Below, piece by piece: positions 14,762 to 21,022 of a DNA stretch of 25,102 bases. The stretch's first letter is position 1. Every line of letters begins with the position of its first letter. The notes under the pieces were generated by a model that had not been told where the DNA came from, made no database searches, and saw nothing but the letters and a program-made list of their open reading frames with translations. The position numbers and the translations under genes were made by a program. The stretch comes from Proteobacteria bacterium UBA6156. Lineage in GTDB: Bacteria > Pseudomonadota > Alphaproteobacteria > UBA2136 > UBA6156. Location: the NCBI GenBank assembly GCA_002422365.1, contig DIUO01000037.1, positions 1-25,102 on the forward strand, given 5' to 3'.

Positions 14762-15088
14762 TCAGGCTACCGGCTGCTTGAGGGCCTGGTGCATGGCTTC
14801 CATGAGAGCACGGGCCGCGATGCCGGCGCAGGGACGGGATGTCCAGTTGGCGCCGATGACAAGTTGCAGACTGGCGCCGTCGATCATCACGGCCTTACCA
14901 GCGTGAGTATCTTCGGTCATCGGGTGCTCGATGCCATTCTGGACGACCGTGATGCCCGTCACGGTGGGGCCGTCGATAGTGATGACGTAGGCTTCCGTGA
15001 AGGCTTTCGGTGTGTTATTCGGCCTGCCCTTACTCAGCATGAATTTGACAGGAGTGGGCAGCAGGAAAAGGAAGAACTGGTTGGACAT
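14762..15088 (-). CDS. Hypothetical protein, 108 residues
   Basis: Not recognised. Starts at 15088 (MSNQFFLFLLPTPVKF) with AAAGGA 7 nt upstream. The first 12 residues are hydrophobic but too short and uncharged for a confident signal peptide. The middle is beta-like (AYVITIDGPTVTGITVVQNG, GKAVMIDGASLQLVIG), which suggests a small beta-sheet domain. The end is helical (AGIAARALMEAMHQALKQ). All five Phe codons are TTC. It lies between ffh and rpsP but on the opposite strand, so it interrupts a normally continuous ffh-rpsP arrangement. Its promoter overlaps that of rpsP. Confidence 0.7.
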   Translation of the reverse strand: MSNQFFLFLLPTPVKFMLSKGRPNNTPKAFTEAYVITIDGPTVTGITVVQNGIEHPMTEDTHAGKAVMIDGASLQLVIGANWTSRPCAGIAARALMEAMHQALKQPVA

Positions 15089-15124
15089 TGGGGATCCTTT
15101 CAGATTACCCGTTGCGATTAGGGC

Positions 15125-15153
15125 TCTTTACACCCCTTTTTTAGGGTTTACAA
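15125..15153 (-). promoter_or_regulatory. Candidate promoter of the 108-residue orphan
   Basis: Minus-strand TTGTAA (15153-15148) and TAAAGA (15130-15125), spacer 17 bp. The -35 box overlaps the -35 box of the rpsP promoter on the other strand. Confidence 0.4.
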
Positions 15154-15175
15154 GAGTGTGGGGCTAGGATATACG
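15147..15175 (+). promoter_or_regulatory. Candidate rpsP-rimM promoter
   Basis: TTTACA (15147-15152) and TATACG (15170-15175) with a 17-bp spacer. Transcription would begin near 15182, leaving a leader of about 136 nt before the rpsP ATG. Confidence 0.55.
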
Positions 15176-15185
15176 GCCCTTGTTG

Positions 15186-15289
15186 TGCGTACTTTGCGAA
15201 GTACCCGCAGCCCGCCACGGTTGAGAGAGACTCGTGGTTCCTGAATGGTTCGGGAGGCAGGCCCACGGCAGAGTTGCCATTGAGGCCTG
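15186..15289 (+). promoter_or_regulatory. Structured 5' leader of rpsP
   Basis: Three hairpins can be drawn in the leader. The first is TGC+GTACTT with AAGTAC+GCA (15186-15209, loop TGCG, two unpaired C). The second is CCAC..GAG with CTC+GTGG (15215-15237). The third is CAGGCC with GGCCTG enclosing GGCA-GAGT-TGCC (15258-15289). Ribosomal protein genes are often controlled by such leaders through binding of their own product. I do not recognise this as a described family. Confidence 0.45.
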
Positions 15290-15317
15290 AGATATTAAAG
15301 ATGTGAAAGTATTGAAT

Positions 15318-15848
15318 ATGTCCGTTAAAATTCGCCTTGCCCGTGGTGGACGCATTAAGCTGCCGATTTACAGCATTGTGGTGACCGACAGCCGCCAAGC
15401 GCGTGATGGTAAGTTTATTGAGCGCATTGGTATGTATGCCCCCAAGGCCCGTGGCCAAGACGTGCCCTTTAAGCTGGACACCGACCGTGTGGACTTTTGG
15501 GTTGGCCGTGGCGCCCAAGTGACCGACGTTGTAGCCCGCCTGATGGTGAAGAACAACGTGGGCCCTGAAGCCGTGCGCAACGCGTTTGTGGCCAAAAAAG
15601 CCCGCCGCATTAAGGTGGCTGGTATTCAGGCTGCCAAGGTTGCCAAGGGTGAAGAGCTGAAGGCCGCCGCCGCCGCTGCTGCCGAAGCCGAAGCCGCCAA
15701 GGCCGCCGCCGCTGAAGCCAAAGCCGCCGAAGCTGAAGCTGCCAAAAAGGCTGCCGAAGAGGCCAAAGCTGCTGAAGCTGCCGCTGCTGAGGCACCTGCT
15801 GAGGCCCCGGCTGAAGAGGCCAAGGCCGAAGAAACTCCGGCTGCCTAA
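15318..15848 (+). CDS. rpsP: 30S ribosomal protein S16 with long Ala/Glu/Lys tail
   Basis: Binds 16S rRNA and is needed for 30S assembly. The start at 15318 (MSVKIRLARGG) matches the family. The S16 domain covers roughly residues 1-100 (IYSIVVTDSRQARDGKFIER, LDTDRVDFWVGRGAQVTD, LMVKNNVG). After it comes a tail of about 70 residues made almost only of Ala, Glu, Lys and Pro (EAKAAEAEAAKKAAEEAKAA), so the protein is 176 residues instead of the usual 80-100. Ala-rich S16 extensions occur in other alphaproteobacteria, so this is probably not a sequencing artefact. The four Phe codons are all TTT. rimM follows 13 bp downstream. Confidence 0.97.
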   Translation: MSVKIRLARGGRIKLPIYSIVVTDSRQARDGKFIERIGMYAPKARGQDVPFKLDTDRVDFWVGRGAQVTDVVARLMVKNNVGPEAVRNAFVAKKARRIKVAGIQAAKVAKGEELKAAAAAAAEAEAAKAAAAEAKAAEAEAAKKAAEEAKAAEAAAAEAPAEAPAEEAKAEETPAA

Positions 15849-15861
15849 GGGACGGGCTGGT

Positions 15862-16356
15862 ATGGCTGAGAAGCTGATACGCGTGGGGGCCCTGAAGGGC
15901 CCCCACGGCTTGAAGGGCCTGGTGAAGGCCAAAATTGGGCTTGAGGATTATGACCTGCTGGTGGAGGCAGGCCCCTTAATGGCCGATGATGGCCGGAGCT
16001 TTAAGGTGGTGCGCTGGCAGGCGGTGGGGCAGGGTTTGGTGGCGCTGCAGATTGACGGCGTGACAACAGTGGAGCAGGCCGAAGCGTTGCGGAATATGGC
16101 GGTGAGTTTGGAACGGAGTCGCTTCCCCGAAGACGAGGACGAGGTTTATTTGGATGCGCTGGAAGGTGCCGAGGTGGTGGGGCCGGATGGCGCTGTGCTG
16201 GGCGTTGTGGAAGGCTGGAACGAGCTGCCCGCCGGGCCTGCGCTGAACGTGCGTGTGGGAGATGCCATTAAGGTGCTGCCGCTGAATGACGCGTTTGTGA
16301 CCTTGGGAGATAAAGTGGAGCTGACGGAGTTGGGTGTGGCGGTGTTGGCGGTTTAG
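15862..16356 (+). CDS. rimM: Ribosome maturation factor RimM
   Basis: Assists late assembly of the 30S head and binds S19. The 164-residue protein has the RimM N-domain (KLIRVGALKGPHGLKGLVKAKI is its core, with the typical GxHGLKG), and the PRC-barrel C-domain (DEVYLDALEGAEVVGPDGA, GVVEGWNELPAGPALNVRVG, VLPLNDAFV). Length is normal. It forms an operon with rpsP. In many proteobacteria trmD and rplS follow. Here a terminator comes 38 bp after the stop and they are absent from the window. Confidence 0.94.
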   Translation: MAEKLIRVGALKGPHGLKGLVKAKIGLEDYDLLVEAGPLMADDGRSFKVVRWQAVGQGLVALQIDGVTTVEQAEALRNMAVSLERSRFPEDEDEVYLDALEGAEVVGPDGAVLGVVEGWNELPAGPALNVRVGDAIKVLPLNDAFVTLGDKVELTELGVAVLAV

Positions 16357-16393
16357 TATACAGCTTTACAGATGCTGGGTTTTGGGGTAGGAG

Positions 16394-16422
16394 GGGGGTC
16401 TCTAAACAGAGGCCTCTTTTTT
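16394..16422 (+). terminator. Intrinsic terminator after rpsP-rimM
   Basis: Ten-pair stem with G-U pairs (16394-16403 with 16408-16417), loop AAAC, T run to 16422. Confidence 0.8.
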
Positions 16423-16470
16423 ATGGGGGGTAGAAACAGGGCTGCGGCCTAACTTTTTGACGAGGGAAAA

Positions 16471-16872
16471 ATGATTCAGATTCCTATCAAGAAACTTGCC
16501 GGTGCGGCGCTGAATTTCAACCTGGATGCACGGTCGTATCTTGTCGACCAGGCTGGGTTCGACCCGACGGAACCTGATTTCGCCGATATCCTCAAGACGG
16601 TGGAAGAGGAGATGACATACCAGAAGAGGCAGTACGCTGAGGCCTTCCGCAATACCGCTCTCGAACATGGTCTGGTCGCCATCGCTGTCACCTCGGGCAT
16701 GGATCCGGAGACATATCTGACGTGCTACAGCCAGATCAACACTTCTACGCCACCATGGCAGCGGAAGATTCTGGTGACGGTGTTCACCGGGCTTCTGGCC
16801 AATGCGACCCCGAACAGCCGCGAGCGGCAGGGCATGGAAGTGCTGGACAACGGCGCCAAGACGTTCTCCTGA
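16471..16872 (+). CDS. Hypothetical protein, 133 residues
   Basis: Not recognised. GAGGG lies 5 nt before the ATG at 16471. The product looks soluble and helical, with an acidic stretch (DFADILKTVEEEMTYQKRQY), a more hydrophobic part (TALEHGLVAIAVTSG) and the segment PPWQRKILVTVFTGLLANA. No signal peptide or clear membrane helix. All six Phe codons are TTC, in contrast to rimM just upstream (1 of 3). It is the first of three consecutive plus-strand orphan genes, each followed by its own hairpin terminator. It could be an accessory gene acquired at this site, but there are no mobility genes nearby. Confidence 0.75.
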   Translation: MIQIPIKKLAGAALNFNLDARSYLVDQAGFDPTEPDFADILKTVEEEMTYQKRQYAEAFRNTALEHGLVAIAVTSGMDPETYLTCYSQINTSTPPWQRKILVTVFTGLLANATPNSRERQGMEVLDNGAKTFS

Positions 16873-16892
16873 GCTGCTGACGGAAATTCACC

Positions 16893-16922
16893 GGGCGGCC
16901 TTCGGGCCGCCCTTCTTTTTTG
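16893..16922 (+). terminator. Intrinsic terminator with UUCG loop
   Basis: Perfect stem GGGCGGCC (16893-16900) with GGCCGCCC (16905-16912), cTTCGg tetraloop, then TTCTTTTTTT. Confidence 0.92.
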
Positions 16923-16937
16923 GAGAGAGGGAAAATA

Positions 16938-17180
16938 ATGAGTGCAAAACGCAGACTGAAAACCACTACTTCCATGTTGGGGTGTCCGGATGAGAAAGAA
17001 ATGTTTGCCCTCATGATCTCTCTGCTGGGCGTGATTCCGCGTAAGAAAGCGGTTCGCACGAAGTACAACCGTGGTGCGCAGCTGATGGAACAGAAGGCCA
17101 TAGATAACAAGCAAGCTCGTGAACGCGAGCGGGATGGCTTCACCACCCGGGGCTATGCCTTCAAGGACGGCGAGCGCTAA
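16938..17180 (+). CDS. Small basic hypothetical protein, 80 residues
   Basis: Not recognised. GAGAGAGGG precedes the ATG at 16938 by 7 nt. It is rich in Lys and Arg (MSAKRRLKTTTS, IPRKKAVRTKYNRG, DNKQARERERDG) with one hydrophobic patch (EMFALMISLLGVI), so nucleic acid binding is possible but only a guess. It lies directly after the terminator of the 133-residue gene, so that terminator's tail is nearly its ribosome site. Transcription would depend on read-through or on a promoter inside the upstream gene. Confidence 0.65.
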   Translation: MSAKRRLKTTTSMLGCPDEKEMFALMISLLGVIPRKKAVRTKYNRGAQLMEQKAIDNKQARERERDGFTTRGYAFKDGER

Positions 17181-17207
17181 GGGCGCTGATCCGTGATGAC
17201 GAACCGA

Positions 17208-17228
17208 GGGCCCCTTGCGGGGCCCTTT
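17208..17228 (+). terminator. Hairpin terminator
   Basis: Stem GGGCCCC (17208-17214) with GGGGCCC (17219-17225), loop TTGC, followed only by TTT and then GGTGT. The short T run makes it weaker than its neighbours. Confidence 0.6.
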
Positions 17229-17370
17229 GGTGTATTTGATATATCCTTCATCGGTTTTATGACCAGAGAGATACTGTTTTTGCTTTTATATTTATTGCGT
17301 GTATGCAACATTGCTGTGCGCGGCAAACGCAACTAACTTTACATGTTTCCTCTCACATTGGAGTGCTTTC

Positions 17371-17904
17371 ATGCCTCACATTGTTACACGACTGCGCGTT
17401 GTCGAAGAACGCGTCCGGGTGGCCGCGTCGCCGGCGGAAGATATTTTCCGCGATGCGTTCGGTATCCTCCGGCAGGCCCTGCGGGACTCGCTGGCACTGC
17501 CGGACAAGAGCACGGTGCGGGCCCGTATCGACTGGGTGACGGGCGCCAGCCACTACTGGAACGCGCCGCTGATTCAGAAACCGTGGCACAGCCTGCGCGC
17601 CGAGATTGTGGCACGGCTGGAACCGCTGGAACGGCAGGAAGAAAATCGCCCGGCCGACCAACGGAACACCAACCGCGAGCTGCTGCGCTGGCGGGCAGCT
17701 TTCTTGGCCGTGGAGGCTTTTCTGGCCAACACTATGTGTCTCGCCGAAGAGAGCCTGAACAAGGCGAGGGCGTGGTGGAGCCTGCACGACAAGCAGCCCA
17801 CCCGGCGCGGCAAGAAGAACGGCCGCGTGCGGCACCTGCAGAAGGAGAATGTCCGGCTGCGAGCCGAGCTGGCACAGGTGCAGAAGCGGCGCGGCAAGCG
17901 CTGA
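17371..17904 (+). CDS. Hypothetical protein with basic coiled-coil end, 177 residues
   Basis: Not recognised. Start at 17371 (MPHIVTRLRVVEERVRV) with GGAG 8 nt upstream. In-frame codons further upstream lack a site. The product is helical and highly charged. Residues 20-110 contain Trp-rich amphipathic helices (RARIDWVTGASHYWNAPLIQ, LLRWRAAFLAVEAFL), and the last 45 residues are basic with a short heptad pattern (RRGKKNGRVRHLQKENVRLR), which suggests a coiled coil that binds nucleic acid or self-associates. The upstream 140 bp are AT-rich (TTTTTGCTTTTATATTTATTG) and probably hold its promoter. Third and last gene of the orphan run. Confidence 0.72.
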   Translation: MPHIVTRLRVVEERVRVAASPAEDIFRDAFGILRQALRDSLALPDKSTVRARIDWVTGASHYWNAPLIQKPWHSLRAEIVARLEPLERQEENRPADQRNTNRELLRWRAAFLAVEAFLANTMCLAEESLNKARAWWSLHDKQPTRRGKKNGRVRHLQKENVRLRAELAQVQKRRGKR

Positions 17905-17920
17905 ACAACTGAACGCGAAA

Positions 17921-17954
17921 AGGCGGCCCCTATGTGGGGCCGCCTACTTTTTTG
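17921..17954. terminator. Bidirectional terminator between the orphan gene and acn
   Basis: Ten-pair stem AGGCGGCCCC (17921-17930) with GGGGCCGCCT (17936-17945), loop TATGT. A T run follows on the plus strand (ACTTTTTTG), and TTTT follows on the minus strand, where it lies 18 bp past the aconitase stop. Confidence 0.88.
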
Positions 17955-17963
17955 TTTTGCGCC

Positions 17964-20255
17964 TTAGGCCGCCTTGGCGTTGAGGGCGTTGAGGGCCGAG
18001 CCTTTGCGGAACCACTCCAGTTGGTCGTCGTTGAAGGTGTGGTTCAGGGCGATGCTGAGGGTGGAGCCATCGGCATGAGTGACGGTGCAGACCACCGGTT
18101 GGCCGGGCTTGAGGCTCTTCAGGTTATGGAAGCTGAAGCGGTCGGTGGCCTCGATCAGGTCGTAGTCGGCCGGGTTGGCGAAGGTGAGCGGCAGCACGCC
18201 CTGCTTTTTCAGGTTGGTGTGGTGAATACGCGCAAAGCTGCGGGCAATGGCCACGCGGCAGCCCATCCAGCGCGGGCACATGGCGGCGTGCTCGCGCGAG
18301 CTGCCCTCACCCACGTTTTGGTCTCCGACAAACACCCAGCCCAGATTTTGGGCTTTGTATTGACGGGCGATTTCGGCGGGGGTGCCCTCCGTGCCGGTTT
18401 CGACATTCTGCGTTTTGCCTGCCACGCCGGTGAAGGCGTTGACCGCGCCGAGATACATGTTGTTGGAGATGTTATCGAGGTGGCCACGGTATTTGAGCCA
18501 GGGGCCTGCGGGCGAGATGTGGTCGGTGGTGCATTTGCCTTTGGCCTTCATCAGCAGCGGCAGGCTTTCGTAGTCGTTGCCATCCCATTTGGGGAACGGG
18601 GCGAGGATTTGCAGGCGGTCGGAGCCTTCGGCCACGACCACTTCCGGGTGTTTGCCGGGGCGGGGGCCTGCGTAGCCGACTTCATCCGGCACGAAGCCTT
18701 GGGCGGGGACTTCGTCGACGTCTCCGGGTGCGCGAAGCAGGAAGGTGGAGCCGTCGGCAGCCTGTATCGGCGTGGTGAAGGGGTCGAGGTCGAGACGCCC
18801 AAAGACGGCGTAGGCGAGGACGGTTTCGGGGCTCGCAATGAACGAGCAGGTGCTGGCAAAGCCGTCGTTCCGTTTGGGGAAGTTGCGGTTGTAGGAGCTG
18901 ATGATGCTGTTCGGCGTGCCTTCCTTCACATCGTCGCGCTTCCATTGCCCGATGCAGGGGCCGCAGGCATTGGCGAGGACGATGGCGCCGAGTTGCTCTA
19001 ACTTCGCCAGTTGGCCATCGCGCTTGATGGTGGCGTGCACTTGCTCGCTGCCCGGCGTGACCATGAGCGGGCACTTGAGCTTGACGCCCTTGGCGATGAG
19101 TTGGTCGGCGAGGATGCTGATGCGGCCCATGTCCTCGTAACTGCTGTTGGTGCAGCTGCCGATGAGGGCGTAGGTGAGGTTGGCGGGGGCCGGGCCTTTG
19201 TTGAGTTCTACCACGCGGGGGCTGCTGAGGTGGGTGGCCATTTCGCTCGCATTGGCGAAGGCGTCTGGGCTGTGGGGGCCGACAAGAGAGGGTTCGAGAT
19301 CGGACAGGTTGATGTCGATGACGAGGTCGTAGAATTTTTCGGGGTTCTGGGCGGTTTCGGGGTCGGCGACCAGGTTATCCTTGAACTCATGGATAATCGG
19401 CAGGAGGTTGGCGCGCTCGGTGACTTTCAGGTACGCGTCCATGCGTTCGTCGTACGGGAACAGCGAGGTGGTGGCGCCGAGCTCGGCCCCCATATTACAA
19501 ATGGTGGCTTTGCCGGTGGCCGAGATGGTTTTGCAGCCGGGGCCGAAGTATTCGATGACGCGGTTGGTGCCGCCTTCTACCGTGAGGATGTGGAGGAGTT
19601 TCTGGATGACATCTTTTGGCGCGGCCCAGCCCTTGAGGGAGCCGGTGAGGCGCACGCCGACGATTTGCGGGTGAAGGACTTCCCACGGCAGGCCGACCAT
19701 GACGTCGACGGCGTCGGCACCGCCAACACCGCAGGCAAAGCTGCCCAGGCCGCCGCCGTTGGGGGTGTGGGAGTCTGTCCCCAAAAACATTTCTCCGGGG
19801 AAGGCGTATTGCTCCAGCGCCACTTGGTGGATGATGCCGGCGCCGGGCTTCCAGAAGCCGAAGCCGTAGCGTTGCGAGGCGTCGGACAAAAACTTATAAA
19901 CTTCTTTATTCTCGGTGTTGGCGACGTCGAGGTCTTCTCCGGCACCTGAATAGGCGCGGATAAGGTGGTCGCAGTGGACGGTGACGGGCACGGCGGCTTC
20001 GTCCTTTTGCGCCTGCATGAACTGAAGGATGGCCATTTGGGCGGTGGCGTCTTGCAGGATGACACGATCCGGGTGGAATTCGACGTAGGATTCGCCGCGA
20101 GTCAGCTCGGCGGTTTCGGCATTGGCGAGGTGGCCGTAGAGGATCTTTTCGGCAAGAGTGAGCGGTCGCTTGAGGCGGTCGCGGATGATGGCCAAGTTTT
20201 TGGCGGTGGTGGCGTAAACTTTTTGCACGAAGGCGGGGGTGGATTCGATCTGCAT
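17964..20255 (-). CDS. acn: Aconitate hydratase, mitochondrial type
   Basis: Iron-sulfur enzyme of the citric acid cycle that interconverts citrate and isocitrate. The 763-residue protein has the three [4Fe-4S] cysteines in the classic spacing (C368 in GSCTNSS; C431 and C434 in NACGPCIGQW), HLDNISNN, KGKCTTDHISPAGPWLK, and GEGSSREHAA. Size and motifs resemble eukaryotic mitochondrial aconitase (about 780 residues) rather than bacterial AcnA (about 890) or AcnB. The start at 20255 (MQIESTPAFVQK) has AAAGG 8 nt upstream. It reads from a region with a terminator and hairpins, which could make it subject to attenuation. Confidence 0.96.
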   Translation of the reverse strand: MQIESTPAFVQKVYATTAKNLAIIRDRLKRPLTLAEKILYGHLANAETAELTRGESYVEFHPDRVILQDATAQMAILQFMQAQKDEAAVPVTVHCDHLIRAYSGAGEDLDVANTENKEVYKFLSDASQRYGFGFWKPGAGIIHQVALEQYAFPGEMFLGTDSHTPNGGGLGSFACGVGGADAVDVMVGLPWEVLHPQIVGVRLTGSLKGWAAPKDVIQKLLHILTVEGGTNRVIEYFGPGCKTISATGKATICNMGAELGATTSLFPYDERMDAYLKVTERANLLPIIHEFKDNLVADPETAQNPEKFYDLVIDINLSDLEPSLVGPHSPDAFANASEMATHLSSPRVVELNKGPAPANLTYALIGSCTNSSYEDMGRISILADQLIAKGVKLKCPLMVTPGSEQVHATIKRDGQLAKLEQLGAIVLANACGPCIGQWKRDDVKEGTPNSIISSYNRNFPKRNDGFASTCSFIASPETVLAYAVFGRLDLDPFTTPIQAADGSTFLLRAPGDVDEVPAQGFVPDEVGYAGPRPGKHPEVVVAEGSDRLQILAPFPKWDGNDYESLPLLMKAKGKCTTDHISPAGPWLKYRGHLDNISNNMYLGAVNAFTGVAGKTQNVETGTEGTPAEIARQYKAQNLGWVFVGDQNVGEGSSREHAAMCPRWMGCRVAIARSFARIHHTNLKKQGVLPLTFANPADYDLIEATDRFSFHNLKSLKPGQPVVCTVTHADGSTLSIALNHTFNDDQLEWFRKGSALNALNAKAA

Positions 20256-20348
20256 GGGAGGACCTTTCTGGTAGCCTTTTGGGGGTTCTTGGCGGTGAGA
20301 GTAGACCGAAATGACCCTTTTTGGAAGAGGGATATGGGGGGAGTGGGC

Positions 20349-20376
20349 AAAAGAAAGGCCCCGCTGGTGCGGGGCC
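20349..20376 (-). terminator. Intrinsic terminator upstream of acn, minus strand
   Basis: Perfect stem GGCCCCGC (20357-20364) with GCGGGGCC (20369-20376). On the minus strand it is followed by TTTCTTTT. It lies about 94 bp before the acn start codon and ends the transcript of the 83-residue gene and hairpin region. Confidence 0.85.
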
Positions 20377-20396
20377 AAAGAGGTCGTACGTTTCTT

Positions 20397-20553
20397 ATCT
20401 CGCGGCCGGGGTGATTAGCCCCGGATAGATAGATCACCTCCCTTCAGAATCTTGGAGTTGCACAGACAGTAGTCCGGTAACGTTCGAGATTCTGCATCGG
20501 CAAGTACTCCTCTATTTTGCGGCTAGGCCGCGGTGATCCCCGCTTGTGCGGGA
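20397..20553 (-). ncRNA. Candidate structured RNA between the 83-residue gene and acn
   Basis: Minus strand assumed because only that strand has a T-tailed terminator. Elements in order: stem CCCGC/GCGGG (20552-20539); GCGGC/GCCGC (20531-20519), or instead a closing helix pairing 20526-20537 with 20397-20407; a 12-pair stem (20494-20483 with 20456-20445, starting CAGAATCT/AGATTCTG on the plus strand), extended by GTT/AAC and capped by GAC/GTC; an unpaired AAGGGAGGTGATC (20444-20432); hairpin CCGGGG/CCCCGG (20424-20406). The ribosome-site-like GGTGATC can pair with either of two ATCACC copies. No family recognised. It could be a 3' UTR, a small RNA or an acn leader. Confidence 0.45.
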
Positions 20554-20559
20554 TGGGGT

Positions 20560-20811
20560 TCAGGCATGGCTACAACTGCCATGCACGCTGGTGAAGCCTT
20601 TGCGGAATTCACTGAAACTGCGGCGAGCCCTCTCCTTCTGCGGGAGCGATTTGGCTTCGGCTTCGGCCGTTTCTCTGTGGCGACGGGCTACGGCGCGTTT
20701 TCTGCGGCGACGTTCCTTATCAGAATTGCGGAGCGGTGCCTTCTTCTCGACGATACCTTGGGCTGCTTCGGCAGCAGCTATGAGGTGGTCGAGATCAGTC
20801 GGTACTGTCAT
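20560..20811 (-). CDS. Small basic hypothetical protein, 83 residues
   Basis: Not recognised. GAGGGGG lies 6-7 nt before the ATG at 20811 (MTVPTDLDHLIAAAEAAQG). A helical, acidic-to-neutral N-terminus is followed by a strongly basic stretch (KERRRRKRAVARRHRE) and a Ser/Arg-rich end with two Cys-free and one Cys-containing short segments (HGSCSHA). This composition would suit an RNA- or DNA-binding protein, but no domain is evident. Its last codons form a hairpin (20564-20584, GCATGGC/GCCATGC). About 190 nt of structured sequence follow before a terminator. Divergent from the aminotransferase gene. Confidence 0.6.
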   Translation of the reverse strand: MTVPTDLDHLIAAAEAAQGIVEKKAPLRNSDKERRRRKRAVARRHRETAEAEAKSLPQKERARRSFSEFRKGFTSVHGSCSHA

Positions 20812-20831
20812 TCTATCCCCCTCGGGATTGT

Positions 20832-20859
20832 GTTATAAAATTCGTTTTGGGCGAAAACG
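20832..20859 (-). promoter_or_regulatory. Promoter-like sequence with inverted repeat, 83-residue gene
   Basis: Minus-strand TATAAC (20837-20832) lies 20 bp before the ATG at 20811. An inverted repeat CGTTTT (20843-20848) / AAAACG (20854-20859) covers the -35 area, where no consensus box is present. A repressor or activator site is possible. Confidence 0.35.
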
Positions 20860-20930
20860 TGTGTCCGAATGGCTGAAATGCTAAGATGCGCCACGCAAAA
20901 ACACGTACACAATTTGTATGACAAAGAATG

Positions 20931-20969
20931 CTTGCAGGTGCAAGGGGGCGGGTGCAGAATTTATGCACC
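20931..20969 (+). promoter_or_regulatory. Two adjacent palindromes upstream of the aminotransferase gene
   Basis: CTTGCA-GG-TGCAAG (20931-20944) is followed by GGTGCA-GAATTTA-TGCACC (20951-20969). Both share a TGCA core. TTGCAG (20932) and CAGAAT (20955), 17 bp apart, could be a promoter inside them. The gene starts at 21023. Confidence 0.4.
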
Positions 20970-21022
20970 GGTGTGTTTGATTTTAGATTGGCATGCACGG
21001 ATTATCAGCAGGAGGACGCAAG

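Noticed and set aside
20102..20437. Minus-strand frame beginning GTG within the strong ribosome-site-like sequence
   Set aside because: The GTG is part of the site itself, the frame runs through the terminator, and it overlaps acn out of phase.
20477..20494. GTTCGAG resembling a tRNA T loop
   Set aside because: Flanking bases do not form the T stem. The bases belong to the 12-pair hairpin.
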